Below, piece by piece: positions 9,920 through 20,150 of a stretch of 64,000 bases of DNA. Origin of the DNA: Gracilaria domingensis (lineage: Eukaryota; Rhodophyta; Florideophyceae; Gracilariales; Gracilariaceae); the NCBI GenBank assembly GCA_022539475.1, contig VCMS01000022.1, forward strand, positions 372,001 through 436,000, read 5' to 3'. The first letter of the stretch is position 1. Each line of letters starts with the position of its first letter. The notes below the pieces were generated by a model that had not been told where the DNA came from, made no database searches, and saw nothing but the letters and a program-made list of their open reading frames with translations. The position numbers and the translations under genes were made by a program.

Positions 9920-11308
9920 ATGCCCAGCTATCCTGCTTCCCAGGCTGTGCCTTTGACGGCTACCCTCTTCATGGACATTGCTGAATGGTCGAAACAGAGC
10001 TCAGAACTGTTAGATGCCCTCTATACGTCTCCATATGCTGTTCAATGTATTTTCCGTTCGCTTCCACCGCTCGCCCGGCTCTATGTCACTCGTCTCATGT
10101 ACCTGCCAGAGAATGAGCTACCGCCAACAATTGAAGCATTTCGCAAGAGCCTTCGACGTCGTCAGAGAGCATTGGATAGACATGAAGCGGCTCTAAAGGC
10201 TCTGACTACACTTAACGTGTTTACAGAAGCTTCAAACGGTCGTGCAGACCAGCGCATAAGCTCGCATCTTTCTCTTCACCCTTCCTTTGCAAGGCAGCTC
10301 CGGAGATCAGTTACAAGCGAGATTCAGCCTGTTTTCGGTGGTGGTAGAGGAGAATCAGATCCACAGGAGCTTGACAGTTTCGCAGCCGATCGTCTTGAAT
10401 CTATTCTTAACTTTCTTGTAGAATCAGCAAATGATAGCTCTGTTCCCTCTAGTATAATAGACGCTCTTGTACACATTGGAGTTCTTGAGCAACGTCGAGA
10501 AGGCCTAAACATTACTAGCTCTGGTTTTCGGTTCCTGCTCAAAGATACCTCGGCTCAGCTGTGGATCCTTCTGCGCAGCATTCTATCTTCTATGTTCCCT
10601 GCCAATGTCGAAGCACTATCATTAGTATTTGAAATGGCTTTTGCTTGTGCTGGGCGTTCTTATGACATTGAGAGGTTAACAATGACCCAGCAAACGCTTT
10701 TGAGAGAGCTGCATAACTTAGGTGTGGTGATCATGGACCGGTTGTCATTTCGAGTGACGCTTGTTGGAATTCGCCTTCTTGCAAACGCAAGTCGATCTTC
10801 TGCTGGCCCAAGTGACACAATGACCCTAACAAAAACTGCGGGAGAGATCCAAATATTCGTGGAGACAAACTTCCGCGTCTACGCCTATACGACATCTGCT
10901 TTCCAGATTAACTTACTTGCCTTATTCACCCATATGCGGTATAGACTTCCAAGCATGGTTGTCGGCCACTTAACTCGCGATGCTGTAAGGAAAGCATTAA
11001 TGAATGGCATCACTGCTGATCAGATTATAGGGTATCTCAATGCGCATGCTCATCCTAGGATGAAGAAAGGGATCATCCCAGCAAATGTCAGTGACGAAAT
11101 TCGACTCTGGGAAGCGGAACAGGAAAGAGTGCAAAGCAGACGAGGTGTTCTCCTCAGCGACTTCCATCACGGATTCGAAAGCACATTGTCCTATTCTAGA
11201 GACCTAGGTGCAGTTCTTTGGAGTTCCCCGGAACGAGGAATGCTTGTTGTGGCCAAGGAGCATTTTGACAAAGTCAAGAGCTTCATCCAGAGCAATGGCA
11301 TCCAATGA
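9920..11308 (+). CDS. TFB2: TFIIH core subunit p52/TFB2
   Basis: A 462-residue homologue of TFIIH subunit p52 (human GTF2H4, yeast Tfb2), the same length as the human protein. In TFIIH this subunit contacts and stimulates the XPB helicase for promoter opening and nucleotide excision repair. Family features seen: N-terminal LYTSPYAVQCIFRSLPPLAR region, central LWILLRSIL and VFEMAFACAGRSY helices, the 'FVETNFRVYAYT..FQI.LL.LF' block, the DQIIGYLNAHAHPRM helix, and 'IPANVSDEIRLWEAEQERV' leading to the C-terminal domain that pairs with p8/TFB5. ATG at 9920 follows an AAAA context. Single exon, complete. Confidence 0.95.
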   Translation: MPSYPASQAVPLTATLFMDIAEWSKQSSELLDALYTSPYAVQCIFRSLPPLARLYVTRLMYLPENELPPTIEAFRKSLRRRQRALDRHEAALKALTTLNVFTEASNGRADQRISSHLSLHPSFARQLRRSVTSEIQPVFGGGRGESDPQELDSFAADRLESILNFLVESANDSSVPSSIIDALVHIGVLEQRREGLNITSSGFRFLLKDTSAQLWILLRSILSSMFPANVEALSLVFEMAFACAGRSYDIERLTMTQQTLLRELHNLGVVIMDRLSFRVTLVGIRLLANASRSSAGPSDTMTLTKTAGEIQIFVETNFRVYAYTTSAFQINLLALFTHMRYRLPSMVVGHLTRDAVRKALMNGITADQIIGYLNAHAHPRMKKGIIPANVSDEIRLWEAEQERVQSRRGVLLSDFHHGFESTLSYSRDLGAVLWSSPERGMLVVAKEHFDKVKSFIQSNGIQ

Positions 11309-11423
11309 ACAAGAACCGTCATTGGCACTGTCCAATCTTCAGTTCTTTACTAAATGCAATCTCTTTCTGGTCGTGGGCATGGAATTATTCTTGCGCTGGA
11401 GCTCCTGAGAGAACAGTATTCTC

Positions 11424-13199
11424 TCAAACGGACTGCTTGCCAAGAATTGTATCCATTAGTTCATTTCTTAGTATGCCGTTAGGGTCCAGAATCTCGCAAA
11501 TGGCAAGGAATGCTTGCACCGGGAACTTCTGATGGGTTCGCATTCTCAGCATTGCTTGCTCTTCTGTGGTTTCAGGCATTTCAATTTTTGCCCAATGCTC
11601 AACTGCTCTTACTTCTGGCCATAGATTCTTCGCGCAGATGGCTTTGTATCTTTTGAACGAGTCTGTTACTTTCTGTCGCGATTTCATATTATCCTCTGCG
11701 TCTGGTAGATACATGATTATCCCTACCCATGAGTACATACCACCAAGCTCTCTTTCAGGCTTTTCAGCGGCGGGTGACATCGGCGAATGGCTTGGAGCTG
11801 TCCAACGTTGTTCGATAGGGGCTGGGGCAGGAATTTGTTCGCGTTCGATGAGTTCTAGAAGGTTGCAGACGTATTTGACGTCAATAGGATCATGTTGGTC
11901 TTTCGGTACTGCAAATGCAACCTCTGATACCCACTGTTGTCCACCGCAGTCAAACTGAAGGATCTTATCAGACCAATCAACCCGAAAGCCCTGACTTTTT
12001 CGCCAATATGAAGCTTCGGCCTCGTTAACCTTTCGAACCCAATCCACATTAAGAGGGTCAAGGACTAACAGTTCATCCCGAACTGTTGCGAAAGAAAGGT
12101 CGTCGACTTGTTCCTCAGTAAGTGAACACCGAGGGTGAGTTTTGAGCAACTGCCGTGCTTCATATGCCCGTTCAGATTCGCTATACAGGGGCTCTTGCTG
12201 CTTCATATCACTCGTTAACGGGTTGCAGGTAACGACTACAACCGTATCAGTATATGGAATCCACATATACCGCAAATGTCTGTTATTCTCCATAAGCTCG
12301 CTGTGACGTTCCATAATCTCCTTAGATGATAAAACAAAAGTATGTTCCACCAGTCGATGCATGGGTACACATTGCAATGTAACTTCAGATACGATACCAA
12401 ACATGCCCATAGCTGTTCGAGCAACTTGGAACAAGCTGGGATCCTTATCGTTCGCGGACAGAGTCAAAACACCGGCTCCTGGTGTGACCATCCGAAGGCC
12501 AACCACCTGCTCATCCACAGGTGGAATTCGAGCCCCAGTTCCATGTGCTCCAACTTGAATGAAGCCTCCAATTTGTTGTTCAGTGATAGACGCAAAATTC
12601 TGAAGCGTGAGTCCATATCCTCGTAGTTCCTCTACTAGTTTGTTTACAGAAACTCCAGCTTGCACTGTAACACGCATTGTAGCGGTATCCACCTTCAGAA
12701 CTTTGTCCATGTTAACCAAATTAACCATTCCACCTGATTCGAAACCAAGACCATTAGGAGAAAGAGCCGAACCTATGGGCCTCAGTTTCTGTCCGGTTTC
12801 ATGAGCTTGTCGAACAATCTGAGCAAGCTCAGACTCCGTTTCGGGTGTAAAGTAACGCTCTGTCGTAACAATATGAGTTCCAGACCAATTAACTAGGTCC
12901 TGAGGTTCAGGATGTGTCCCTGGTTTCTCCAAGCCCTCGAAAAGACCAGATTCCATCTTCACCTCTTGATGCTCTGAAAAGCAAACATTTGAGGTGCAAA
13001 GGGCTAGAAACCCTGCTAGGCCCTGCATGTAGTCCAAGGATCGAGTCGAATACGTTGCAATTGGCTGCAACCCACTACTGATATGATTCGTTAATGAAGT
13101 ATTTATCGAGTTCTTTACCCGAGGAGAAAAAATGTATCGCGCCCATCGCAGCAAAAGCCGCGGTGTATAATGCCTTGAACGATAGAACAACGACGACAT
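11424..13199 (-). CDS. GLDH: L-galactono-1,4-lactone dehydrogenase, mitochondrial
   Basis: A 591-residue flavoprotein that oxidises L-galactono-1,4-lactone to ascorbate, passing electrons to cytochrome c (last step of plant-type vitamin C synthesis). The first ~85 residues are Arg/Ser-rich with few acids, consistent with a mitochondrial presequence plus a hydrophobic stretch. The FAD-binding domain follows (about 105-285) with LRPIGSALSPNG and IQVGAHGTGARIPPVDEQV. Then come the sugar-lactone oxidase features FDCGGQQWVSE, IPAPAPIEQRWTA and VEHWAKIE. The plant-like LSPNG stretch, lacking the covalent-FAD His of animal and fungal oxidases, and the Ala in VGAHGTGA favour a dehydrogenase over an oxidase. 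Convergent with TFB2, about 115 nt apart. Confidence 0.95.
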   Translation of the reverse strand: MSSLFYRSRHYTPRLLLRWARYIFSPRVKNSINTSLTNHISSGLQPIATYSTRSLDYMQGLAGFLALCTSNVCFSEHQEVKMESGLFEGLEKPGTHPEPQDLVNWSGTHIVTTERYFTPETESELAQIVRQAHETGQKLRPIGSALSPNGLGFESGGMVNLVNMDKVLKVDTATMRVTVQAGVSVNKLVEELRGYGLTLQNFASITEQQIGGFIQVGAHGTGARIPPVDEQVVGLRMVTPGAGVLTLSANDKDPSLFQVARTAMGMFGIVSEVTLQCVPMHRLVEHTFVLSSKEIMERHSELMENNRHLRYMWIPYTDTVVVVTCNPLTSDMKQQEPLYSESERAYEARQLLKTHPRCSLTEEQVDDLSFATVRDELLVLDPLNVDWVRKVNEAEASYWRKSQGFRVDWSDKILQFDCGGQQWVSEVAFAVPKDQHDPIDVKYVCNLLELIEREQIPAPAPIEQRWTAPSHSPMSPAAEKPERELGGMYSWVGIIMYLPDAEDNMKSRQKVTDSFKRYKAICAKNLWPEVRAVEHWAKIEMPETTEEQAMLRMRTHQKFPVQAFLAICEILDPNGILRNELMDTILGKQSV

Positions 13200-14974
13200 A
13201 GCTAATGAAAGAGCTTGCGAGTAACAGATAGAGGTGTAGTTGTTCTCTCACAGCTGCGTTATATTAGCCGGGTTTTGAAGATATCGGTTAACCTTCCCTC
13301 AAACTATCATATAAGCCCATATTTCAGGACGCTGGCAGCGAACTGTTGACCTATGGCAATGATGCGGTTGTCGAAATATGGTGCCGCCCTGGAGAATCTA
13401 CAGAATGATCTCTCATGTTCTCTTCGGCTGCCGAAGTTCGGCACCATGCGACGCATTGCAATTCTATAAAAAAGAGCTGTCGACACACACACGTCATACA
13501 AGTATCTATCCGATCATCAGCTTTCCATGTGTGTTAGAGCAGTGCTAGATAGAGCAGTGCTTTATCTAACACACATGGAAAGCTCTAAGAGCACAGCATA
13601 ATAGATACCGACCTAAAGAAATACTTGTTCTTCTTCTTAGTACCAGGCTAGGTAATGACATGGTTCTTTCATGTTCCACTAAAACGCTCTGGGTTTTAAT
13701 GGCAAAGATTCTGACGGTAAGGCATATCTTTGCGAATCTTGACGCACAATGCACTTTTTGGGTTCAAATGTAAGATTTCCGCGTCATTCGTTTTGTTAAC
13801 CTGAGTTCTCTCCCGTGAAAGAATTCCATGCATAAGCCAAGAAAGAATAAGAAGCTTACGGCTGTTTGGATTCCAAACAGTTAAAGCAAGTCAATGGTGG
13901 AGAACATGGAAAGAATGTGTAGGTGCATAACTGTCATAGCATAGAAACTCTAAGCGTACAATCTCTCTCTCTCATTTATGGAAACGGTAGAGCTAATTCC
14001 GCTCCTACGCGTGGCTTTGTTCAAGACCCAACGACCTATTATACCTCTACATCACAACCACTGACCACAACGAAGTAGCCGTACTACACTTACTGGGACT
14101 ACGATGAGAAATAATAGATATCTCAGGTGTTTCCGACCGCGGGCGTTTCGCTACCGACGCTTATCGCCTTCGTCCTCCCACTACTCTCTTCATTCATCCT
14201 CTAGAGACCGTCGGCAGAGGGGCACATCACGACAAGGCGCTCCGCATGTACCACATTGGCCACTCAAGAAACCATGAGCGACGTTCTTTCCACCCAATCC
14301 TCATATCACCGGCGAAACCAGGTGCAAGAACCAGTCCGTACTACGGACTCCGTAGCCTTTCACCGTCAGTCAACCCTAGTGTAGTCCGTCCGAGAAAACT
14401 CTGGAAAACCCTCTTCAGACGGAAAAGTCAGGGAAACAGCGGTAGGATCTTACTATTCTAATGACCTGCTCGTGACCTACTGCTTACGTGCAGCTAAACC
14501 GGAGCATTTTAGCGACATGCCCCCCAGGTCCATGAGGGCGACCAGCGAGGTGACCGACCGCTCGGACGAGTTAAACGACCTCCCGGGTCAATAAGCATAC
14601 AATAGGGCTTAGCAGATACTCATTTGTTTGGATAAAGAATCTCCTTTGAATTTCAAGTTCTTAATGAGTTCTTTAGAGCTGAGCAATCGACTGCTTCGAT
14701 TCATTGGCTGATGGTCGTCATAAACTCGACGCAATATGGCCACGGTACTTCTCGTACCCAACCTCGTGATAAGTAAAACAGCTCTCAGTTGAACTTTTAT
14801 TTTATGATACCGAAGGTACACAATCTTGAAATGTCTCGGCCCCCAAAGCTCTCGTCGTTCGCTCCTAGTGTACACTCTTACGAAGGGTTAACACCACTGC
14901 AACAGGCTTAACATGAGCCAACTTTAAAAGCACCAAACAGAAGCATAAACGATCATGACCATGACAATTACGCT
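13200..14974. other. Gene-poor intergenic region
   Basis: A 1.77-kb gap with no supported gene. It holds the fold-back at 13519-13584, a short CT repeat near 13965-13976, and a GC-richer block at about 14100-14600 with short dyads. A minus-strand open frame at 14609-14875 lacks an ATG and a recognisable domain. The GC-richer block might be an old mobile element, but no terminal repeat pair could be defined. Confidence 0.45.
13519..13584. repeat. Perfect 20-bp inverted repeat (fold-back)
   Basis: Two 20-nt arms (13519-13538 and 13565-13584, starting AGCTTTCCATG) are perfect reverse complements separated by 26 nt. The spacer region holds a short direct repeat (AGAGCAGTGCT, twice). It could be a tiny fold-back element, a small-RNA precursor or a transcript-end structure. 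Confidence 0.85.
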
Positions 14975-16375
14975 TCAAAAAGTTAACTCGTCTTCAAGAT
15001 CTATGTTCATTCTGCGAAGGAGGTTGTAAACACGACGAGGGACATTCAGTTGTCGAAACTTCATGGTAAGACAAGCTTCGTAAAATATAGACGATGGCTC
15101 ACATATTTTTCGATGCCATTTGTGTCTTAAGGCCGGTTCAATCGCTCTAAAGGTCTCATACGCCGGGTGATAGAGGAAAATGTCTTTGAGAAGCAAGTCT
15201 TCTCCTCCCCAACCGTTGAAGTGTGATTCGACGGCATCATATGCCCCTACTGCATCGAAATCGCTCTTGTACATACAACTCATTCCATACGATGAATCTC
15301 TCCAGAAACCGTTCCCCTTGCCAATTTGCCAATGCCCCGGGAAAAAACTATAGAATACGGGAAAGTAAACCTGTCTACCCTGAATGGAGTTTAGGCGACA
15401 GTTTTCAAACATTGTGGGGTATACGTACATGTCAATATCAGTTATGAAGATTAGACTGTTTTCTGAGACTACCTTTGTCGCTTCTCGGATGCAAATCGCT
15501 CTAGAGAACTTTGAAGCATTGTGAGAAGTAGTATGGATATAGTCTGAGTTCTTCAGTTCTTGTACCATTCTCGTAGCTATAGTCACATCAGTTTCGTTTT
15601 GACCACAAAGAGCAAGAACAAGCTCTACTTGGACATGCTCATCTCGTAACCTATCGAACTGGCTAAGAAACCACCGTAATCGAGCAAGCCTCCCAGAGTA
15701 AGCCACGATCATGTATACTGGTTGCTCTATAACATCTACAGCTATCTCCTTTAGTGCAACGCTGCAGGCCCCATCGAGCGTGTTATGAAAGACAAGCACA
15801 TCATGACGAAGGTACGGCGTCCTTTCTGAAGATGATTGGACATGAAGCACGTACCTTGAACCTCGGCGACGTTCTAGGTGAGAGTAACCAATGGTGTAGT
15901 TGTGGACAAAAATGGAGTGGTCGGTGGTAAAGAGCCTGAGAAGTTTCTCTGATAGCAGAAGCATACTTCGAATATCGGAGACATATGATCTGTCGGATTC
16001 GTTCAAATCGAGTGGTTCCTCGATGGAAGGTTCAAAGAGATACCCATCAAAGAAGGTTGAGAACGTGCTGAGCGGTCCAGACGAAAAGTGTTTTAGAGGT
16101 TCTGGGAAGGCGTGAGAACAAGTACGAAACAGAAAACTGCTCTGGTGTTGATTTAGATCACGCGAGAAGAAAGCTGTATCCGCACACAACAGAAAGGCGT
16201 AAATGGATATAAAACAGAGGGAGAGATTGATGAAAACGCGAAGTTTGTGGGCCTGAAGTACTGCGCAACATCGTCGAGCAAATCTTCTGTACCTGAGAAC
16301 GCAGGTTCGTATGAATTTGGGAAGCATAGCGTGGCGAAAATGAACTGGGGCAGTTTGCCGAGAAGAACCTTGCAT
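14975..16375 (-). CDS. CHGN-type (chondroitin GalNAc-transferase-like) glycosyltransferase
   Basis: A type II Golgi glycosyltransferase of 466 residues from the first ATG at 16375; a second ATG at 16327 would give 450. A single membrane anchor sits at about residues 40-62 (LRVFINLSLCFISIYAFLL), then a lumenal stem. The C-terminal catalytic domain matches the chondroitin N-acetylgalactosaminyltransferase/synthase family: an MIVAYSGRLARLRWFL start, a D-x-D metal site (FITDIDMYV), the block FWRDSSYGMSCMYKSDF, GWGGEDLLL, and the late HKWHRKIC. In animals these enzymes build GalNAc-GlcA chains. In a red alga, with no chondroitin known, a role in a sulfated galactan or other matrix glycan is an inference. 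Donor and acceptor cannot be read from sequence. Confidence 0.85.
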   Translation of the reverse strand: MQGSSRQTAPVHFRHAMLPKFIRTCVLRYRRFARRCCAVLQAHKLRVFINLSLCFISIYAFLLCADTAFFSRDLNQHQSSFLFRTCSHAFPEPLKHFSSGPLSTFSTFFDGYLFEPSIEEPLDLNESDRSYVSDIRSMLLLSEKLLRLFTTDHSIFVHNYTIGYSHLERRRGSRYVLHVQSSSERTPYLRHDVLVFHNTLDGACSVALKEIAVDVIEQPVYMIVAYSGRLARLRWFLSQFDRLRDEHVQVELVLALCGQNETDVTIATRMVQELKNSDYIHTTSHNASKFSRAICIREATKVVSENSLIFITDIDMYVYPTMFENCRLNSIQGRQVYFPVFYSFFPGHWQIGKGNGFWRDSSYGMSCMYKSDFDAVGAYDAVESHFNGWGGEDLLLKDIFLYHPAYETFRAIEPALRHKWHRKICEPSSIFYEACLTMKFRQLNVPRRVYNLLRRMNIDLEDELTF

Positions 16376-17513
16376 CCATGCGTAAGCATGTCTTGCGATT
16401 AAGAAATGTTTAAAACAAAGGCAGCCTTCACATGCGAACGAGAGGCGTGAATGGTAGTGATTAAACGAAGCTTGGGGGGTACCGAGGGTAAAGCGGTTAT
16501 CCCTCTCCCTCGAGTGCTGCAGCGTGTGTCTGTGTTTCAAGCGTACAGTATGTACCTTCGATCTTCGTTCTACGTGTCGCTAGGCTAGCGGCGCCTCTGC
16601 AGTGTTGGAAGCAGAAAGGTTCTGTTATTCTTGTTCGAGAGCGACATAGGCACAAGACTTGGTACGGCATGGCAGTATTGAGCTGAGAGGGCATCGGAAG
16701 CTTTCAGGTTGGGAGGACCGCAGCGTAACGATCGAGGAGCAATTGCTTCTCTTGCTGCAAGTCAAGACCACAAATGCGATCAACGACGAAACCAGCGTTC
16801 TCACTGAAGGGAAACGCCATCATGGCGATGACTGTGGCGAGCCCGCGGCCGAGGAGAGAAGACGCTCGCCACCGGCTAACGGCAAACGCTTCGCAGCGCC
16901 AAAGGGCACGCGCTCGATCCGCAAAAGCCCGGTTTGGCGGGCACGGTTGTCTCGGGGAGACGTTCGGCTGTCAACGCCCGCGGCTGTGCGTAACAGTGCT
17001 CTCGGGACTGTTGGCCGGGAGTTCCGGCCCGGGACACGCGGTGGCGGCCGTGCGGGCGGCTGCACGCGGCGCGCACGCCGGGAGCACCTTGTATTTTTTG
17101 TGTTATTCTTCTGCGGCGCATCGAGCAAGCGTGTCACAACGAGATTGAGCGACGTGCGCTGCCAACCATCGACCAGTGGCTGGCAAGTCATGCGCCAAAA
17201 AAGCTCTCTGCACGGGCGCGCTGTCACCTGTGCGACGCGCGCATGAGCGCCCACTGCGTCACACTGTCTCCTTCCGCCTCTGCGCCGTCATCCACATTTC
17301 TGACTTGGTCCTTGTTGTGAAACCGCCTGCAGCGCGCTTGCGTCCGTGTCGCGCACCCACCCCACTTCAACTTGTTGTCACCGTCGTTTCCGCCACGCTC
17401 ACCTGCCGTCTCCCATTTCGTCGCCACCGCATTCCAATTGCTTCCGTCCCACCTTCTCGCGCGACTATCCCCTGCGCCTATTGCTCCGCCTCGTTCGCGC
17501 CGTGCGCACAGCC
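16376..17513. promoter_or_regulatory. Divergent promoter region with GC-rich island
   Basis: A spacer of about 1.1 kb between the divergent glycosyltransferase and NIPA genes. From about 16820 to 17250 it is strongly GC-rich and carries long but featureless open frames on both strands, best read as composition effects. It includes the 13-nt palindrome CGCCATCATGGCG at 16815-16827, also found in the 54.7-kb island. The last 150 nt before the NIPA ATG are pyrimidine-rich. Confidence 0.5.
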
Positions 17514-18683
17514 ATGTCCGATACCGTCGGCGAGGTGTCCGTCGGCACCGCCAAGATGATCGGCTTCTTGCTGGCTATCTGCGGGAATACGCTCATTGCG
17601 TGCTCTTTAACCCTGCAGAAAAAGGCCCACAACTCCGTTGAACACGACTCTGACCCAGAGAGCGGTGCCCAACAACCACCCGACAACCCAGAGTCCGAAC
17701 AATTAGCGGAGCCCTCCGCAGATATTGAACAGCAAGGCTTCGATACATCTTCTCGCCTTTCGGACACTGCGAGCGCCTCCGAGCTACACATTCTACGCAA
17801 CTCCACGTGGTGGCTCGGCACCTTTCTGATGGCCGCCGGCGAGATTGGCAACTTCGCCGCGTTTGCCTTTGCTCCTGCCTCTCTTGTCGCCCCGCTTGGC
17901 GCCTGGAGCGTTGTTCTCTCCGCTATTCTTGCGCACATTTTCCTCCAAGAACACGTCTCTAATTCTAACCTGCTTGGTATTGCTCTCTGCGTCACTGGCG
18001 CTTTCTTAATTGGCGCCGCTGGTCCGGATGTATCAGCCGCAGAGGCGTCGCTGGACGCTGACGCTGTAATCCGATTATTGCTTCGAACTCCCTTCGTAAT
18101 CTTCATGCTGCTAACACTCACGGCTACCGCGTGCCTACTCTATTTATCGCATCGCACTACGCTAGGGCAACGCTATATTTTCATTTACGTCGGTGTCAGT
18201 TCACTTTTGGGAGGTGTCACCGTGGTTTGCGCCAAGGCCTTGAGCACATTTGTGCGTCTAACAATCGAAGGAAATTCCCAATTCGGTAATCTGCTGCTTC
18301 CCTTCGTTCTGGTCACCATTCTTGCCGCAGCCATTTTGGCACAACTTCGCTACCTTAACTTGGCTATGGCCCAGTTTGGGAATGCTCAAGTAATTCCGGT
18401 ATACTACGTATTGTTCACGTCATGCGCAATGACATCTGGCGTCATTATGTACAGAGAATTCGACGCCCTAACAACCAGAAACATTCCCTTTTTCCTAGGA
18501 ATATGTTCAACCATGAGTGGTGTGTTCTTGGTAAGCAAGAGTGTGAAAGCTCAGAGAAAGGAAGCTGCTAACGCAAAATTGGAAGCCGAATCCGCCAAGG
18601 AAGGCACAGGGAGGCAATATGCTCCGCTTCCAATATCTCCCATTTCTTCGCCAAGAGGAAGTGGCCTACCCGTGTGGCCTTAA
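17514..18683 (+). CDS. NIPA-family magnesium transporter
   Basis: A 389-residue polytopic membrane protein of the NIPA/DMT superfamily (Mg2+ uptake in animals and plants). About nine hydrophobic segments are visible, starting at residues 14-34 (MIGFLLAICGNTLIACSLTLQKKAH). A family hallmark follows an acidic, disordered insert at residues 40-90: WWLGTFLMAAGEIGNFAAFAFAPASLVAPLGAWSVV in pieces, then LGIALCVTGAFLI and the late ALTTRNIPFFLG segment. The acidic insert between helices 1 and 2 is longer than in typical members. The ATG at 17514 begins directly before the first helix. Convergent with the FetB-like gene. Confidence 0.9.
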   Translation: MSDTVGEVSVGTAKMIGFLLAICGNTLIACSLTLQKKAHNSVEHDSDPESGAQQPPDNPESEQLAEPSADIEQQGFDTSSRLSDTASASELHILRNSTWWLGTFLMAAGEIGNFAAFAFAPASLVAPLGAWSVVLSAILAHIFLQEHVSNSNLLGIALCVTGAFLIGAAGPDVSAAEASLDADAVIRLLLRTPFVIFMLLTLTATACLLYLSHRTTLGQRYIFIYVGVSSLLGGVTVVCAKALSTFVRLTIEGNSQFGNLLLPFVLVTILAAAILAQLRYLNLAMAQFGNAQVIPVYYVLFTSCAMTSGVIMYREFDALTTRNIPFFLGICSTMSGVFLVSKSVKAQRKEAANAKLEAESAKEGTGRQYAPLPISPISSPRGSGLPVWP

Positions 18684-18898
18684 TCAAACGGTCAATGTCT
18701 TATCGTCTCGCGCCATGTTTGAGAACTCAAAGAGTACGAGCTGGTGAGATTTTACTGTTTTCGCCTCTGTCCAAGCGATAATGGAAAATATGTTATCTCC
18801 CCAGTTGTGAAAGAGCGGGTCTCTGATGGCGACAGTTTTTTTCTTCGCGCGCTTATTCCTGACTTTGATGCTTCATGTTGTCTCAAAATCTATCCACA

Positions 18899-20150
18899 TT
18901 ATATTGCTTGGATTGAGCCATAATTCTCCTCATCTCCCTCAGTTTTCGGAAGGGCTTCGGAATGGGATGATGGCAATGGCTCTTGCACATGTGATGGAAA
19001 AGGAGACCCCCGATGTAAAGATTGAGAACGCCAGTTCCAAAACGTTGCCCCCACGTATCGTAGCGAAGATAGAATTGAATCAATGCGATTAACTGAATCT
19101 CGATGCGAGAGCTTTTCCGAGCGAATTCTGAGCTCGTAATCAATTAGAACACGAACGGTGAGAAAGGAGGCCGTCAAAGTGGATACGGTTGCAGTGCCAG
19201 CGGCTAAATACATGATCACGAGCTGGTACTTAGCAGCGGTGCTTGGCGGAGTACCGCCGATAATCTACTTGATCGACGATGAGCCAAATCGAGTGAGCAC
19301 GAGTGCGACATGGTCAGACAAGTTGTAAGCGCGAGGGTAGGTATAATACCCGTAATCGTGAAATGGTGTGCAGTGCATACGTACTTGTCCCGTCATCATT
19401 CCTGCGATTAGATATGAATGAAGCGATCGGACAAAGAAACTATTAGCAGAACGAAATGAGGGGCAAAGTGCTTCGCAAAATTGACGCACCTGGAATGGCG
19501 ACTAGACCAGCAACACTCATAACGTTGAGTGTAGGCGTGAGTCCAAGTTTGATGCTAGATTTAATTACGTGCATCGATGCTTCCCAGCGATTTGCTCCGA
19601 GGGCAAGCAGAAGTTCAACATCATGCTTGTGTTCGGCCAGATTGGTAACAATGCAAGACACAGCTACACTAACTGCTGTCATAGAGTTGCCGGTGATCAT
19701 GCCTACGACAGGAATAATGTATTGAGCGTCGAGGCCAACTGGCAGGACTATTGTGAAGGCGAACAGTGCGAAGAGTGAGACAGTTGTAGCAATACACACA
19801 AAGCAAACGAGGAATAACTCGTCAAAAATATACGGCGGCCTCGAGGACGCTTCGACAGCTGCGATGAACATCATAAAGAGGATATATGCCAGCACTAAAG
19901 CAGGGGTGTTATACTTGATGATGGGAACGAGAACTAACCCCAAGGCGCTGAGCTGCAAAAAGCAGCGAACGGCCCCTACTGCCAGCTGCTTTTCAATATC
20001 CAGAGCTAAACGCTGGCTGGTGAAGACAACAAGTGCCAGGGATAGCAGTAAGAATGATAGTTGTATGTATGACAGTTCCACAACGCCATTATCGGTCAGT
20101 TTCTCAGAAGAATCCTTGACCGCATCAATCGATTGCAACACCAGTGGCAT
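18899..20150 (-). CDS. FetB/ALS3-type (UPF0014) membrane permease, 3 exons
   Basis: Spliced gene, reconstructed: exon 1 20150-19490, exon 2 19401-19385 (17 nt), exon 3 19264-18899; 347 residues. Introns are 19402-19489 (88 nt, GTGCGT...CGCAG) and 19265-19384 (120 nt, GTACGT...AGTAG). The joins keep frame exactly and restore the family signature GLVAIPG-MMTGQ-IIGG followed by AAKYQLVIMYLAAG. Plant ALS3/STAR2 members are the membrane halves of ABC-type transporters involved in aluminium tolerance; bacterial FetB exports iron. About seven hydrophobic helices are present, plus a hydrophilic C-terminal tail of about 70 residues. In exon 1, ITGNSMTAVSV and 'ELLLALGANRWEA' are also typical. The substrate and any ATPase partner are unknown; none is encoded nearby. 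Confidence 0.9.

Noticed and set aside
14100-14600. Possible solo LTR in a GC-richer block
   Set aside because: No second copy in the window, no target duplication and no TG...CA ends that could be paired.
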